NCBI RefSeq assembly: GCF_030651495.1
Contig: NZ_JAUSFI010000070.1
Location: 1 to 64,000, forward strand
DNA from: Undibacterium sp.
Lineage (GTDB): Bacteria > Pseudomonadota > Gammaproteobacteria > Burkholderiales > Burkholderiaceae_D
Reading direction: 5' to 3'
Length of the DNA: 64,000 bases
Numbering within the stretch: the first letter of the stretch is position 1; the number at the start of each line of letters is the position of its first letter. Positions 9,348 to 22,251 of the stretch are shown here, piece by piece. Made by a program: the position numbers and the translations under genes. The notes under the pieces were generated by a model. That model saw only the letters and a program-made list of their open reading frames with translations, searched no databases and had not been told where the DNA came from.

Positions 9348-12300
9348 TCAAATGCGCTGCGCAAATGCTTCAAACTCATCTAGCGGTAGTGGTCGGCTAA
9401 ACAGATAACCTTGATAGGCGTGACAGCCCTGGCTGGCGAGAAACAGCCGCTGCGCCTCATTTTCTACGCCTTCAGCAATAACTGCCAGCCCCAAACTATC
9501 TGCCAGTGCCACCACCATCTTGGCAATCGCGGCATCGTTCGGGTCGATTAAAATATCGCGGACAAAACCTTGATCAATTTTTAGCTGATCCAAGGGCAGT
9601 CGTTTTAGGTAGGACAGTGAAGAATAACCAGTACCAAAATCATCCAGTGAGAAGCCAACACCTTTCTGCTTCAATGCGCGCATCTTGGCAATCACGTCTT
9701 CTACATTCGATACCAGCAGGCTTTCAGTGAGTTCGAGTTTTAATCGTTGCGGGTTGGCACCGGTACTTGCCAGCACCGCCAATACCTGATCGACGAAATC
9801 GCGCTGATAAAACTGTCGGGCACTGACATTTACTGCGATAGTGAGATGAGCCATCTCTGGCCGGCTAGCCCAGAGCGCCAATTGCGTGCAGGCGCTGTGC
9901 AACACCCAATGCCCCAGAGGTAGGATCAAGCCCGTTTCTTCCGCTAGAGGGATAAATTCAGCGGGTGCGACCATGCCGCGCTGCGGATGCTTCCAGCGCA
10001 CTAGCGCCTCCACGCCCGTAAGCTCGCTTTCGCCCTTCACTTGCGCCTGGTAGTAAAGAATAAATTGTTGTTTGATCAGTGCTTCACGCAACCCCACCTC
10101 GAGCGCGGCACGACTCGTCACGACCGCTTGCATTTGCGGGTCGAAAAAGCGCAGCGTGTTACGCCCCGCCGACTTAGCTTGGTACATCGCCATATCGGCA
10201 CGTTTCAAAGGTTCATCGATACCTTCCTGCTGTTCGCCAAACAGGGTGATGCCGATGCTAGCCGTACTCTGATGCGCATAACTATCGAGTTGGTAGATTT
10301 GGGTCAGTGAGGAGAGAATTTTTTCGCCTACGGTTTCAGCCTGAGTGACGGCTTCGATCACATTTTCACTAAGGTCCTCCAGCATCACGACAAATTCGTC
10401 ACCGCCTAGGCGCGCTACGGTGTCACCTTCACGCGTGCAGGTGCTTAAGCGACTGGCGACCTGCTGCAATAGTAGGTCGCCTTTATCATGACCAAGTGTA
10501 TCGTTGAGCGTCTTGAAGTTATCCAGATCGATAAACAGCAAAGCCCCTTTCAGTTGGTGCCGGGAACCGGCTGCCATGGCTTGTACTAGTCGATCAACCA
10601 ACAACCGGCGATTGGGCAAGCCAGTCAACGGATCATAAAAGGCGAGATTCTTGATCTGCTCTTCTGCCGCCTTGCGCGAAGTGATATCGCTAAGCGTGGC
10701 GACATAGTGTGTGACAGTGCCGTCATCAGTCTTGACCGCAGTAAGGATTAGCCAGGCGGGGAACACTTCGCCACTCTTGCGTTGGTCCCAGACCTCTCCC
10801 TGCCAGGTCCCATTTCGCGCAATTTCATCCGTCATATCGGAATAAAATAATGCGTCATGGCGGCTAGAAGTGAGTAACAGTGGCGTCTGCCCAACGGCTT
10901 CTTGCTCGGTATAGCCAGTAATCTCGGTAAACGCATGGTTCACCCTTAGAATTACCCAATCGGTATTGGTAACAAACATGCCTTGCTGTGATTCGAAAGC
11001 AATCGCGGCAATTCGCAGTGCTTCCTCCGCCAGTCTTCGATTGGTGATGTCTCTGGTAATGCCATGGTAGCCAGTTAACTTACCATTGGCGTCCCGCTCA
11101 GGTCGGGCGACAATCTCGGTCCAGATTAGTTTACCGTTCTTGCAGCGTTGCTGTAACACGAAAGTGGTAGAACCGGTCTGCTGTCCATACGGGTCTGGCG
11201 CGGGCCGGATGTTGAGTTTTTCCTTGAGAAGCGCGATCCCTTCTTCGGTCAATATTTCAAAAACATGATGGCCAAGCACCTCGTCAGCATGATATCCGCG
11301 CATCCGCTCGTCAGCTGGACTGATATAGGTAAAATAATTATTCCGATCCTGCTTCCAGACCACATCCGAAGCATCTTCAGTCAGTAACCGGTAGTGTGCC
11401 TCCCGGTCACGCAGTTTTTCTGCTGCCATACCACGCTCAATGGCGATACTAGCCAGATGGGCCGATTGTTCAATGATGGCAATATCGGATTCCGCAGGCG
11501 TGTGTGCTTGACGATGATAGATGGCAAACGTACCGAGTACTTGGCCGGATGAAGAACGGATAGGCTGTGACCAACACGCCCCCAAACCAGCACTGGCCGC
11601 GAGCTCTTTATAGGGAGTCCAGTAGGGATGGGTTGTGATGTCGCTAACGATGATGCGTTGATTGGTGAATGCGGCCGTGCCGCAGGATCCAACACCGAGA
11701 CCAACTTCAATGCCGTCGAACGCCTCATTATAGAAATCAGGCAGGCTCGGTGCGATACCATTCACCAGATGTTTACCATCGTTGCCGAGTATCAGAATGC
11801 TACAAAGCATCGCAGGATTGAGCTGCTCCACGCCGCGCACCAAAGCCTCCAACTGATAAGAAAGAGGTTCCCCTCCGGCCAGCAGTTCAAGAATGCGACT
11901 GCGAAATTGCTCGTAGCGCTCGGCCTGTTTACTCTTAGTGACATCGCGCACGATCACATGCACTGCCGGTTGCCCATCAAAGATGATCGGTGTGCTCTGG
12001 ACCTCCACGTCGATTGGAGTTCCATCCAATTTGACAAATTTCTCCTCAATCATCGGCATTACAACACCTTGCTCGACGACACGACTAGCACGCTCCAGGG
12101 CGAGTGCATGGAAGTCTGGATGAACCAGCTCAAGTATCGGCTTACCCAACATGTCTAGTGCAAAACTGGCACCAAATAATTTGATGGCCGCTCGATTGAC
12201 GTAAATCACCCGATTAGCCCGATGCACAGCAATCGCTTCAGGCGACCACTCAACCAGCGTACGGTGCCGCTGTTCGCTCTCCTGTACGGCAGACTCCGCC

Positions 12301-13196
12301 TGTTGACGTTCATTGATGACCAACGCCAACATAACACCAACCACCGTCAACACGAGTGCATATAGCCAGACATTGATTAAGCCACTTTGATTCAGGTCAG
12401 TGGCAAAAAAACCGACTTCGTGTATGGCGCCCAATAAGGCTTGCACTACGCTCATGGTAACGATCAACAAACCGCCGTGACGACCAAAGCGCACCGCACC
12501 CCATGCGACAAACAGGAAGGCCCAGTAAGTATTTGCAATAATGCCAAATGGCTCGCTAAACCACCCCAGAAAAACTACCTGCCCAAAAAGAAAGGCAAGG
12601 CCAAAACAAATGCCAGCTTCGACTGTCCGGCCAGAGTCTAGCCATCGGGATGGTATGGCCCGCCACACTAAAATTAATGGTGTGATGGTAATAATGCCCA
12701 GCGTATTGCCCATCCACCAATGCAACACGCTAATGACGATCATGTCCGACATGATCACACCCGACCACCATAGCGTGGTCACGCCAATCAGAGCTCCCAC
12801 TATTGCGCTAGATGCAGCAACCGCTATTAACCACAGATAGTCATGAGCATGGGATAGGCTAACGCCAAAAGAAGATTTTTTTAAGCGTAGTCGAGTCAGC
12901 AGCCAATAATTGAGCATAGTCTCGAACACACTACTCATCGCCACCAATAGCGAAGGCAACCAAGTTGTGCCATCCCACAGATATGCCGCGAAGGCTCCGA
13001 CAAAAATCGCCGGAAAATATTTTTTACCGCCGATCAGTAGTGTAGCCAAACCAATACCACTTGGTATCCATAAAATGGAGATGCTTTGATTGGCGGTTAA
13101 ATAAGCCATTACCAATCTAACAGATAGCGCATACAACAGTGCCACACCCACGAGTTGAGGCAAATCTGACCAACGATAAAATAATGATTTATTCAA
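9348..13196 (-). CDS. MASE1-PAS-GAF-PAS-PAS-GGDEF-EAL protein (diguanylate cyclase/phosphodiesterase), 1282 aa
   Basis: MASE1-like membrane N-term; GAF region; intact 'ARLGGDEFVVML' and 'GVEALVRWKHPQRG', plus 'DDFGTGYSSLSYLKRLPLDQLKID'. Confidence 0.92.
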   Translation of the reverse strand: MNKSLFYRWSDLPQLVGVALLYALSVRLVMAYLTANQSISILWIPSGIGLATLLIGGKKYFPAIFVGAFAAYLWDGTTWLPSLLVAMSSVFETMLNYWLLTRLRLKKSSFGVSLSHAHDYLWLIAVAASSAIVGALIGVTTLWWSGVIMSDMIVISVLHWWMGNTLGIITITPLILVWRAIPSRWLDSGRTVEAGICFGLAFLFGQVVFLGWFSEPFGIIANTYWAFLFVAWGAVRFGRHGGLLIVTMSVVQALLGAIHEVGFFATDLNQSGLINVWLYALVLTVVGVMLALVINERQQAESAVQESEQRHRTLVEWSPEAIAVHRANRVIYVNRAAIKLFGASFALDMLGKPILELVHPDFHALALERASRVVEQGVVMPMIEEKFVKLDGTPIDVEVQSTPIIFDGQPAVHVIVRDVTKSKQAERYEQFRSRILELLAGGEPLSYQLEALVRGVEQLNPAMLCSILILGNDGKHLVNGIAPSLPDFYNEAFDGIEVGLGVGSCGTAAFTNQRIIVSDITTHPYWTPYKELAASAGLGACWSQPIRSSSGQVLGTFAIYHRQAHTPAESDIAIIEQSAHLASIAIERGMAAEKLRDREAHYRLLTEDASDVVWKQDRNNYFTYISPADERMRGYHADEVLGHHVFEILTEEGIALLKEKLNIRPAPDPYGQQTGSTTFVLQQRCKNGKLIWTEIVARPERDANGKLTGYHGITRDITNRRLAEEALRIAAIAFESQQGMFVTNTDWVILRVNHAFTEITGYTEQEAVGQTPLLLTSSRHDALFYSDMTDEIARNGTWQGEVWDQRKSGEVFPAWLILTAVKTDDGTVTHYVATLSDITSRKAAEEQIKNLAFYDPLTGLPNRRLLVDRLVQAMAAGSRHQLKGALLFIDLDNFKTLNDTLGHDKGDLLLQQVASRLSTCTREGDTVARLGGDEFVVMLEDLSENVIEAVTQAETVGEKILSSLTQIYQLDSYAHQSTASIGITLFGEQQEGIDEPLKRADMAMYQAKSAGRNTLRFFDPQMQAVVTSRAALEVGLREALIKQQFILYYQAQVKGESELTGVEALVRWKHPQRGMVAPAEFIPLAEETGLILPLGHWVLHSACTQLALWASRPEMAHLTIAVNVSARQFYQRDFVDQVLAVLASTGANPQRLKLELTESLLVSNVEDVIAKMRALKQKGVGFSLDDFGTGYSSLSYLKRLPLDQLKIDQGFVRDILIDPNDAAIAKMVVALADSLGLAVIAEGVENEAQRLFLASQGCHAYQGYLFSRPLPLDEFEAFAQRI

Positions 13197-13244
13197 AACT
13201 TACACTTTGACTATAAAAAAACCTTCAGCATCTCTGTTGATCCA

Positions 13245-14090
13245 TCATATCTCTTGCTGATATCGAGTCCGTTCCTCTTCTTCTTTGCGCGCCAGTTGAA
13301 TCTCATGCAATACAGCACCGACGTTGGCTGGTCGCTTATCGACCGCAACCTTGCCTGTAAGCGCCGTTTCGGGAATCAGCAGGCCAGCCACATACAGCGC
13401 CCAGATTTCTTTACCATACTGTGTGTGCGCCAGTTGCGGTGCAAATTGGCTAAAATAGGTGGCAAGATTGGCAACGTCACGCTCTAGCATAGGTCCCGCC
13501 TCGGTATTACTGGCAGCATCAATCGCTTGTGGCAAATCGATAATGACGGGACCGTCGCTATCAACCAAAATATTAAATTCAGACAGATCGCCGTGAATCA
13601 CGCCTGCACAAAGCATCAGCACCACTTGGTGCAATAGCTGCGCATGATAGTTTAGCGCCTGCTCTGGCGTAAGCTCTACATCATTGAGACGCGGTGCAGC
13701 ATTGCCTGCGGCATCGGTAACCAGATCCATCAGCAATACACCTTCAAAACAGATATACGGCTTCGGCACCCGCACTCCAGCCGCGGCAAGGCGGTACAAG
13801 GCATCGACCTCGGCGTTTTGCCATGCCTCCTCTTGCATCTTGCGTCCGTAACGAGTACCTTTTTCCATCGCGCGTGCCTGACGGCTATTTTTTACTTTAC
13901 GACCTTCCTGATACGAGGATGCTTGACGAAAGCTGCGCTGATTCGCTTCTTTATAGACTTTGGCGCAACGAATCTCTTCGCCGCAGCGCACTACATAAAC
14001 GGTCGCCTCCTTACCGCTCATCAGTTGACGGATGACATCGTCTACCAAGCCCTCTTCGACGAGTGGCTGAATTCTTTTTGGTGTTTTCAT
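13245..14090 (-). CDS. RIO1-like atypical serine/threonine protein kinase
   Basis: 'MSGKEATVYVVRCGEE..CAKVYK', catalytic 'IHGDLSEFNILVDSDGPVIIDLPQAID'. Confidence 0.85.
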   Translation of the reverse strand: MKTPKRIQPLVEEGLVDDVIRQLMSGKEATVYVVRCGEEIRCAKVYKEANQRSFRQASSYQEGRKVKNSRQARAMEKGTRYGRKMQEEAWQNAEVDALYRLAAAGVRVPKPYICFEGVLLMDLVTDAAGNAAPRLNDVELTPEQALNYHAQLLHQVVLMLCAGVIHGDLSEFNILVDSDGPVIIDLPQAIDAASNTEAGPMLERDVANLATYFSQFAPQLAHTQYGKEIWALYVAGLLIPETALTGKVAVDKRPANVGAVLHEIQLARKEEEERTRYQQEI

Positions 14091-14232
14091 TAAATGATAA
14101 AAAGCTTGAATTATTAGACGTTAGACGGAACGAGCATTCTTAGGAGTCGCTCAAAATCTCGTGACCCCGAATAGTACCAAGATGCGCGCTAGCACGCCCG
14201 TCTGATCTATAATGAATGGGTAAGTGAACAAC

Positions 14233-14244
14233 GAGAACGTTCTC
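14233..14244. promoter_or_regulatory. 12-bp perfect palindrome GAGAACGTTCTC (candidate operator)
   Basis: GAGAAC|GTTCTC lies between a TATAAT box (14208-14213) and the 36-aa ORF start (14270). Confidence 0.35.
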
Positions 14245-14269
14245 AATTCCCCTAACCGGAGCCAAAATC

Positions 14270-14380
14270 ATGAGCAAAGCCCAAGACAGTAAAAAAGCGA
14301 CAAAAAAAGAACCGGCAAAATCGCCAAAGGAAAAAAAAGAAGCTAAAAAAGTCAAGAAAGAAGCATCGAAACGCCAATGA
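14270..14380 (+). CDS. Small lysine-rich protein (36 aa), not in ORF track
   Basis: ATG at 14270: MSKAQDSKKATKKEPAKSPKEKKEAKKVKKEASKRQ*; GGAG at 14258-14261; -10-like TATAAT at 14208-14213. Confidence 0.5.
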   Translation: MSKAQDSKKATKKEPAKSPKEKKEAKKVKKEASKRQ

Positions 14381-14483
14381 TTCTGAAAATCGACGACCGT
14401 TGTTTATAATCGAGAAAGTATGATTTTGTTGAACTCATTGTTTGAAGCGGCCGTTTTCTAGCGATATCAGACAAATGCCTAGT

Positions 14484-14550
14484 CAGTGCAGATGAATTAA
14501 GAAGCGCACATGACTTTTGTGATGCTTTTTAATTCGCACTGATTTTGTTT
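14484..14550 (+). terminator. Imperfect long hairpin followed by ATTTTGTTT; candidate terminator
   Basis: CAGTGC..GAATTAA.AAGC.CACA / TGTG..GCTT.TTAATTC.GCACTG, then ATTTTGTTT. Confidence 0.45.
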
Positions 14551-14636
14551 AAATATTTACTTAGCTATTTGCTTAAATACTTGTACGAAAATCAGCTTAA
14601 TCAGAGTGTCTCCTAAGCTAGTCACTAATCTAAGCA

Positions 14637-15179
14637 TTAGTCATCCTGATTCGGATCTAATTCAGGGAATAAAACTTCTGTATAGCCAAATTGCGATAAG
14701 TCGTTGATACGCATGGGGTACAGTATCCCATTCAGATGATCGCATTCATGTTGAACCACACGTGCGTGGAAACCATCGACCTCACGGCTGATGCGCTCGC
14801 CAAACTGATTCACACCTTCGTAACGCAATTTACTCCAACGCGGTACTAGACCCCGCATCCCCGGTACGGACAAACACCCTTCCCATGCAGCATCCATCTC
14901 TTGCGATAGCGGCGTAAGAACAGGATTCAACAAGACAGTCTCAGGAACCGTAGGCGCATCTGGATAGCGTTGGTTATTTTTAAAACCGAAAATAACCAGT
15001 TGTAAATTGACACCAATTTGCGGTGCGGCCAAGCCTGCACCATTGGCGGCAGTCATGGTTTCAAACATGTCCGCAATCAATTCAGACAATTCTGCCGTAT
15101 TGAACTCACGCACTGGCTCGGCAACACGAAGTAAGCGTGCGTCACCCATTTTGAGTATGTCATAAATCATTGCGAACAC
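14637..15179 (-). CDS. def: Peptide deformylase
   Basis: Motifs '[11 protein letters not shown]', 'EGCLSVPG', '[12 protein letters not shown]'. Confidence 0.97.
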   Translation of the reverse strand: MFAMIYDILKMGDARLLRVAEPVREFNTAELSELIADMFETMTAANGAGLAAPQIGVNLQLVIFGFKNNQRYPDAPTVPETVLLNPVLTPLSQEMDAAWEGCLSVPGMRGLVPRWSKLRYEGVNQFGERISREVDGFHARVVQHECDHLNGILYPMRINDLSQFGYTEVLFPELDPNQDD

Positions 15180-15217
15180 CCCTTATAAAAGAGTCAAAAA
15201 CTTGATTCATTGTTATA

Positions 15218-17305
<2,088 letters not shown>

Positions 17306-18385
17306 CTAACTAAACAACCGTTGGGCACGTAGCGAACCTGCAGGAATTTGCGCTTCCGCCATGGCGGCATAAAACTCACTGACCTGACCACCAATTTCGT
17401 CAAGAGCAGCTTTAGAAATAGCCTGATTGCCATCGTCAACCACCGTTCCGCCCAGACGAGTGGAAAGTGATCTGGCGCAGGCTGCCATGGCACCAAAACC
17501 ATCGCGCTCCGGTGCTACACAAGGTACGTCCAGCAACAGCGTTAAGCGAGAGGTCACCGCATCGCTGACACTGACATTGGTCGATAAAGTAAACAGGTTT
17601 CCACCGTCACCATCGGGCATCACTAGGCGACCATCCGGACGGACATCAAAGCCTTGTTTCTCAAGTGCCGCTAACAAAGTATTAATAGCCCACGGTGCAC
17701 CATTGGCAAGAATATTCACGCTAAGCTGCGCATCGTGTTCCGAGACAAACTGATGTAAATCTCTAGAAGTTGACATCACCTGATTCATGTCAGGAATATC
17801 AGGATGAGCATTTAATTTATCCGCAATTTCACGAAGTTTAGTGACAAATTCAGAATATTCGAGTTCATTCAACGGACCACCACGGCTCACCATCTGCACA
17901 CCGGCAAACAGAGTTGTAAACACGCCGCCATGCGCAATCACATCGCGCTGACCGTCATGTCCTAAGCCAATAAAATGTACCGGCTTTTTACCGACATACC
18001 TTAAATTATTGATTTCAGCCAACAGTTTTTCACCACGGATCGGCGCATCAAATTCCAGAGGAATAATGCAATCGATTAAATCATCAACGGGGAGTTCTTT
18101 TTTCGCCTGTTCATGGTTTTGCATTGCTGCAACTGGAAGCGAATCTGGAAACAGCAAGGTTTCTTCATTATTTGGCGCAGGCGTGCCCAGATGCGGTTCC
18201 TGGCGCGCACGAAGATCCGATAACTCGACCTGCGTCTCAGGATTCATGAGCACATCATCATGCCCGCCTGAAAACGCTTGCTCTACATTTTTTTTTGCTT
18301 TGTGCTCCTGCCACTTATTAAAAATGACGACGCCAACGACGAAGGTTGCGCCAACTGCCAATAAACTCAATTGAAAATCTGTCAT
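17306..18385 (-). CDS. zipA: Cell division protein ZipA-like
   Basis: N-terminal TM followed by a ZipA C-terminal-like domain; 4-nt ATGA overlap with smc. Confidence 0.8.
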   Translation of the reverse strand: MTDFQLSLLAVGATFVVGVVIFNKWQEHKAKKNVEQAFSGGHDDVLMNPETQVELSDLRARQEPHLGTPAPNNEETLLFPDSLPVAAMQNHEQAKKELPVDDLIDCIIPLEFDAPIRGEKLLAEINNLRYVGKKPVHFIGLGHDGQRDVIAHGGVFTTLFAGVQMVSRGGPLNELEYSEFVTKLREIADKLNAHPDIPDMNQVMSTSRDLHQFVSEHDAQLSVNILANGAPWAINTLLAALEKQGFDVRPDGRLVMPDGDGGNLFTLSTNVSVSDAVTSRLTLLLDVPCVAPERDGFGAMAACARSLSTRLGGTVVDDGNQAISKAALDEIGGQVSEFYAAMAEAQIPAGSLRAQRLFS

Positions 18386-21300
18386 GCTGCTTGTACCTCA
18401 CCTACTAAATTTGCAGCGGACTCCATATCCACCGCAACAATTCGAGAAACTCCCTGTTCCTGCATGGTGACACCGATTAATTGCTGTGCCATTTCCATCG
18501 CTATTTTATTATGGGAGATGAACAAAAACTGCGTATTTTTTGACATGCGTTTTACCATATTACAGAAACGCTCAGTATTAGAATCGTCCAGCGGTGCATC
18601 GACTTCATCAAGTAGGCAGAACGGTGCCGGGTTTAACTGAAACATAGAGAAGACTAAGGCAGTCGCCGTCAAAGCTTTTTCACCACCAGAGAGCAAATGA
18701 ATAGTCGCATTTTTTTTGCCCGGAGGTTGGGCCATTACTTGCACGCCGGAATCCAAAATCTCATCGCCGGTCATAATCAATCTTGCTTGCCCACCACCAA
18801 ACAAAATAGGAAACAGCTCGGCAAAGTGATGATTAACTTTATCAAAGGTATCTTGCAACAAATCGCGGGTTTCTATATCAATTTTATGAATGGCATCTTG
18901 CAAAGTAGTAATCGCCTCAGTCAAGTCGGCGTATTGTGCATCGAGGAATATTTTGCGCTCTTTTGCTTGTAATAACTCATCCAGTGCCGCCATGTTTACT
19001 GCGCCCAAGGCCGTAATAGCATTTCCTAGTCTGGTGAGTTCACCCTGCAAATAAGATGCCCTCATATCAGCATGCAGTTTTAACTCCAGCACCGCTTCAT
19101 CGACCTCAAAGTTGCGCAATTGCTCGGCATATTGTTCCTGATTCAGGCGCGCGGCCTGCTCCTTAAGTTGCAACTCCATGATGCGCTCACGTTGCGGCTG
19201 CAAACTGCGCTCCACCTGCATTTTTGACTCTTCGGATTGGCGTAATTTTTGCGTTAACTGATCCAGCTCATGTCTGGCATCGGCCAGTACGCGCTCCTGA
19301 TCACTGCGCTTATCCAACAACGATTGCAGTCCCGCCAAAGCGGTCTGATCATCCATGGATTCCAGCTCCAGACGCCCTTGTTGCATGGTGGTGAAAAGCT
19401 GCGCCGCTTGCTCCACCGCAGTAGCACTGCTACGCTTGAGTTCGTCAATTTTATTGCGATGCGTTTTTTCTAAAAAAGCGATTTCTTGCGCTGCCAACTC
19501 AAGATCGCGCAAGCGCAGCCGAGAATCATTGAGCTGCCGTTCCTTTTCAAGATAAGCAGTCTGACCATCCTCGTGACTCTCTTGCAACTCGGCCAACTCC
19601 ATATCGAGTGTTTCAAATTTTTCTTCTGATTCTGCACGGGCGTGCTGTTGCTCGCCCTCTTGTGCCGCGATCTCTGCCAGATCAGTCAAAATTTGGTGAC
19701 TGCGCTGATTAAACCGATCCTGCACTTCAGACAACTTCATCGCCTCAATTTGCAGTGCATGGACGGCCTGGGTCAAGCCGCCAACGCGCTGCCGCAATTC
19801 TTGCAAACTAAGTGTCGCATGCGTGTACGCCGTTTCCACGCGTACGGCACGGTTCCTAGCTTCCTCAGCGAGCAGTTGATGGGCACGGCATTGCTTACCG
19901 AGATTATCGATCTCTTGCTGGCGCGCCAGCACGCCATCCTGTTCAGAATCAGAGGCGTAAAAACGCACGCTGGACTGACTGATGACATGCCCTTGTTTTG
20001 TTATAAAACAAGCTCCTTGCGGCAACTTTTCCCTATCTAAAAAGGCAGATGTAACATCTTCCGCGACGTAAACCTGGTGCAACCAATCCTGCATCAGACT
20101 ACGCAAACCGGCATCATTAAGTTGCAACAGATTCAGCAAAGGATTCAACCCCGCAGTCGGAGTTACTTGACTGCGGATAACTACTGGAGAATACAGAGCG
20201 AGTTTAGCTGGAGGCGCATCGTTAAAAAATGCCTTAGCCCATTCTAAGTTGGATATTTCTAATGCTGAAGTTCGCTCGCGCAAAACCGCCTCTAATGCGG
20301 TTTCCCAGCCAGCTTGTATATGTAGCTTTTGCCACAATTTTGGCAAGTTGCCAAGCTCATGCTTTTCCAGCCAAGGTTGAACCTTGCCCTGGCTTTGCAC
20401 CTTTTCTTGCAAGGATTTTAACGCCATCAGACGCGCATCTAGCTGGGCAAAATGGGTTGCATCTTGATTGACTTGTTGTTGTGCCGAACGTTTTTCCTCT
20501 TCCAATTGCGGCAAGCGCTCTTGCACTTCTTCTAGTTGCACAGTGAATTCTTCCAGCAACTGGTTTTTTTCTTCCAACTGCATTGAAAGATTTTGCAAAT
20601 GAGCGGTATCCGGCAAAATCAATCCCTGCTTTTCCTGAGTTAGGCGCTCGCGGCGAGAGGCAAGCGTATTGAGAATATTTGACGCATTGCGCTGGTGCGC
20701 AGACTCAAGTTCAATTTGTTGCTGCCATTGCATAATTTTGGCGCGCGACTCGGTAGTCTTGAGTTGAGCATCGCGCCAGACTTGCTCCAATTCAGGTAAC
20801 TTATCATTTTGTTGCTGTGCAATTTCTTGCGCTTGCTCTGAGCGTAGTGCTAATTCTTCGACATAGATTTCCGCTTCTGCCAAATCATCATGAAACTGCT
20901 GCCCTTGACGCTGCCAGTGATCCCTTTGCGCCGTCAACGAAGTCAATTGCGCTTGCAGACGCGTGCGAGACTCGATGACAAACTTAATCTCGGCTTCGAG
21001 GCTACCTACCTCAGCATTGGTTTGATACAAATGCCCTTGTGCCTGATGCATATTATCGCCGACGGCATAATGCGCCTGACGCATTTGGTCTAACTCCAAC
21101 TCGACATGACGCAGTTTAGCGGTTTGCTCTTCCAGATCAAGCTGAGTTTTTTCTATCTCAGCAAAATATTTTTGTTGTTCTGCAGCGGCTTCCTTCTTGC
21201 GCAATAGCCATAAGAGCTTTTGTTTTTCTTCCTGATCAGACTGCAACTCATGAAATTTATTCGCGACTGCCGCCTGGGCTTCGAGTTTGTCGAGGTTGGC

Positions 21301-21906
21301 ATTTAACTCGCGCAAAATATCTTCCACGCGAACCAGATTCTCATTGGTATCCTGAATACGATTTTCAGTTTCGCGGCGTCGCTCTTTATAACGCGACACA
21401 CCTGCAGCCTCTTCCAGAAAAATACGCAATTCTTCTGGCCTGGCCTCAATAATGCGAGAGATCATGCCCTGACCAATAATCGCGTAAGCACGCGGCCCCA
21501 GACCGGTGCCAAGAAAAATATCTTGAATATCACGCCGCCGAACCGGCTGCCCATTAATGTAATAAGTTGAGGTGCCATCGCGCGTCAGTGTACGCTTGAC
21601 CGCGATTTCGGCATATTGCCCCCACTGCCCGGCTGCTTTACCCAGATTATTATCAAAGATCAGTTCAACCGAGGCACGACCAGCAGGCTTTCTGTGAGTG
21701 GAACCATTGAAAATAACATCTTGCATCGATTCGCCGCGCAACTCGGAAGCCTTGGATTCACCCAAAACCCAGCGTACAGCATCGATAATATTCGACTTAC
21801 CACACCCGTTCGGGCCAACCACACCCACCAACTGGCCAGGCACCTGAAAATTTGTGGGATCCACAAAAGATTTAAATCCGGACAATTTAATAGAAGATAA
21901 ACGCAC
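18382..21906 (-). CDS. smc: Chromosome segregation protein SMC
   Basis: Walker A 'GPNGCGKSNIIDAVRWVLGE', long coiled coils, 'LLSGGEKALTATALVFSMF..PAPFCLLDEVDAPLDD'. Confidence 0.98.
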   Translation of the reverse strand: MRLSSIKLSGFKSFVDPTNFQVPGQLVGVVGPNGCGKSNIIDAVRWVLGESKASELRGESMQDVIFNGSTHRKPAGRASVELIFDNNLGKAAGQWGQYAEIAVKRTLTRDGTSTYYINGQPVRRRDIQDIFLGTGLGPRAYAIIGQGMISRIIEARPEELRIFLEEAAGVSRYKERRRETENRIQDTNENLVRVEDILRELNANLDKLEAQAAVANKFHELQSDQEEKQKLLWLLRKKEAAAEQQKYFAEIEKTQLDLEEQTAKLRHVELELDQMRQAHYAVGDNMHQAQGHLYQTNAEVGSLEAEIKFVIESRTRLQAQLTSLTAQRDHWQRQGQQFHDDLAEAEIYVEELALRSEQAQEIAQQQNDKLPELEQVWRDAQLKTTESRAKIMQWQQQIELESAHQRNASNILNTLASRRERLTQEKQGLILPDTAHLQNLSMQLEEKNQLLEEFTVQLEEVQERLPQLEEEKRSAQQQVNQDATHFAQLDARLMALKSLQEKVQSQGKVQPWLEKHELGNLPKLWQKLHIQAGWETALEAVLRERTSALEISNLEWAKAFFNDAPPAKLALYSPVVIRSQVTPTAGLNPLLNLLQLNDAGLRSLMQDWLHQVYVAEDVTSAFLDREKLPQGACFITKQGHVISQSSVRFYASDSEQDGVLARQQEIDNLGKQCRAHQLLAEEARNRAVRVETAYTHATLSLQELRQRVGGLTQAVHALQIEAMKLSEVQDRFNQRSHQILTDLAEIAAQEGEQQHARAESEEKFETLDMELAELQESHEDGQTAYLEKERQLNDSRLRLRDLELAAQEIAFLEKTHRNKIDELKRSSATAVEQAAQLFTTMQQGRLELESMDDQTALAGLQSLLDKRSDQERVLADARHELDQLTQKLRQSEESKMQVERSLQPQRERIMELQLKEQAARLNQEQYAEQLRNFEVDEAVLELKLHADMRASYLQGELTRLGNAITALGAVNMAALDELLQAKERKIFLDAQYADLTEAITTLQDAIHKIDIETRDLLQDTFDKVNHHFAELFPILFGGGQARLIMTGDEILDSGVQVMAQPPGKKNATIHLLSGGEKALTATALVFSMFQLNPAPFCLLDEVDAPLDDSNTERFCNMVKRMSKNTQFLFISHNKIAMEMAQQLIGVTMQEQGVSRIVAVDMESAANLVGEVQAA

Positions 21907-22251
21907 TTTATATAATTTTATGATCTTTTAAAATAGACATTGGCTGAAAACACCAAACTTTTTGCGCCGCCTACGCCAATAGCAGGACTACGCTACTGCC
22001 AAGCGTAAGCATCATATCATTTTGAGACTGCTGTTTTTTCATTTTTAACATTTTCCAGGCTTTACGGCAAGTTTGCTCCAACTTTAATTCAGGTCGGCGC
22101 TCTACTCTGTTGGAGGGCGTTATAATGCGAAGATTCGTTTATAAAAACTTGAGAAAATTGATTCTGCCACGCACACTTACCACTGGGTCTTTTCTCATCG
22201 CCCTTAGTTTATTCTCACATAACAGTTATAACAATTGTTTGTGATCCTTCA

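Noticed and set aside
11628-12158. 176-aa plus-strand ORF and other long antisense ORFs within the GGDEF-EAL, dapE, smc and histidine kinase genes
   Set aside because: They lie wholly antisense to well-supported conserved coding sequences, and their products look like frame shadows without recognisable domains.
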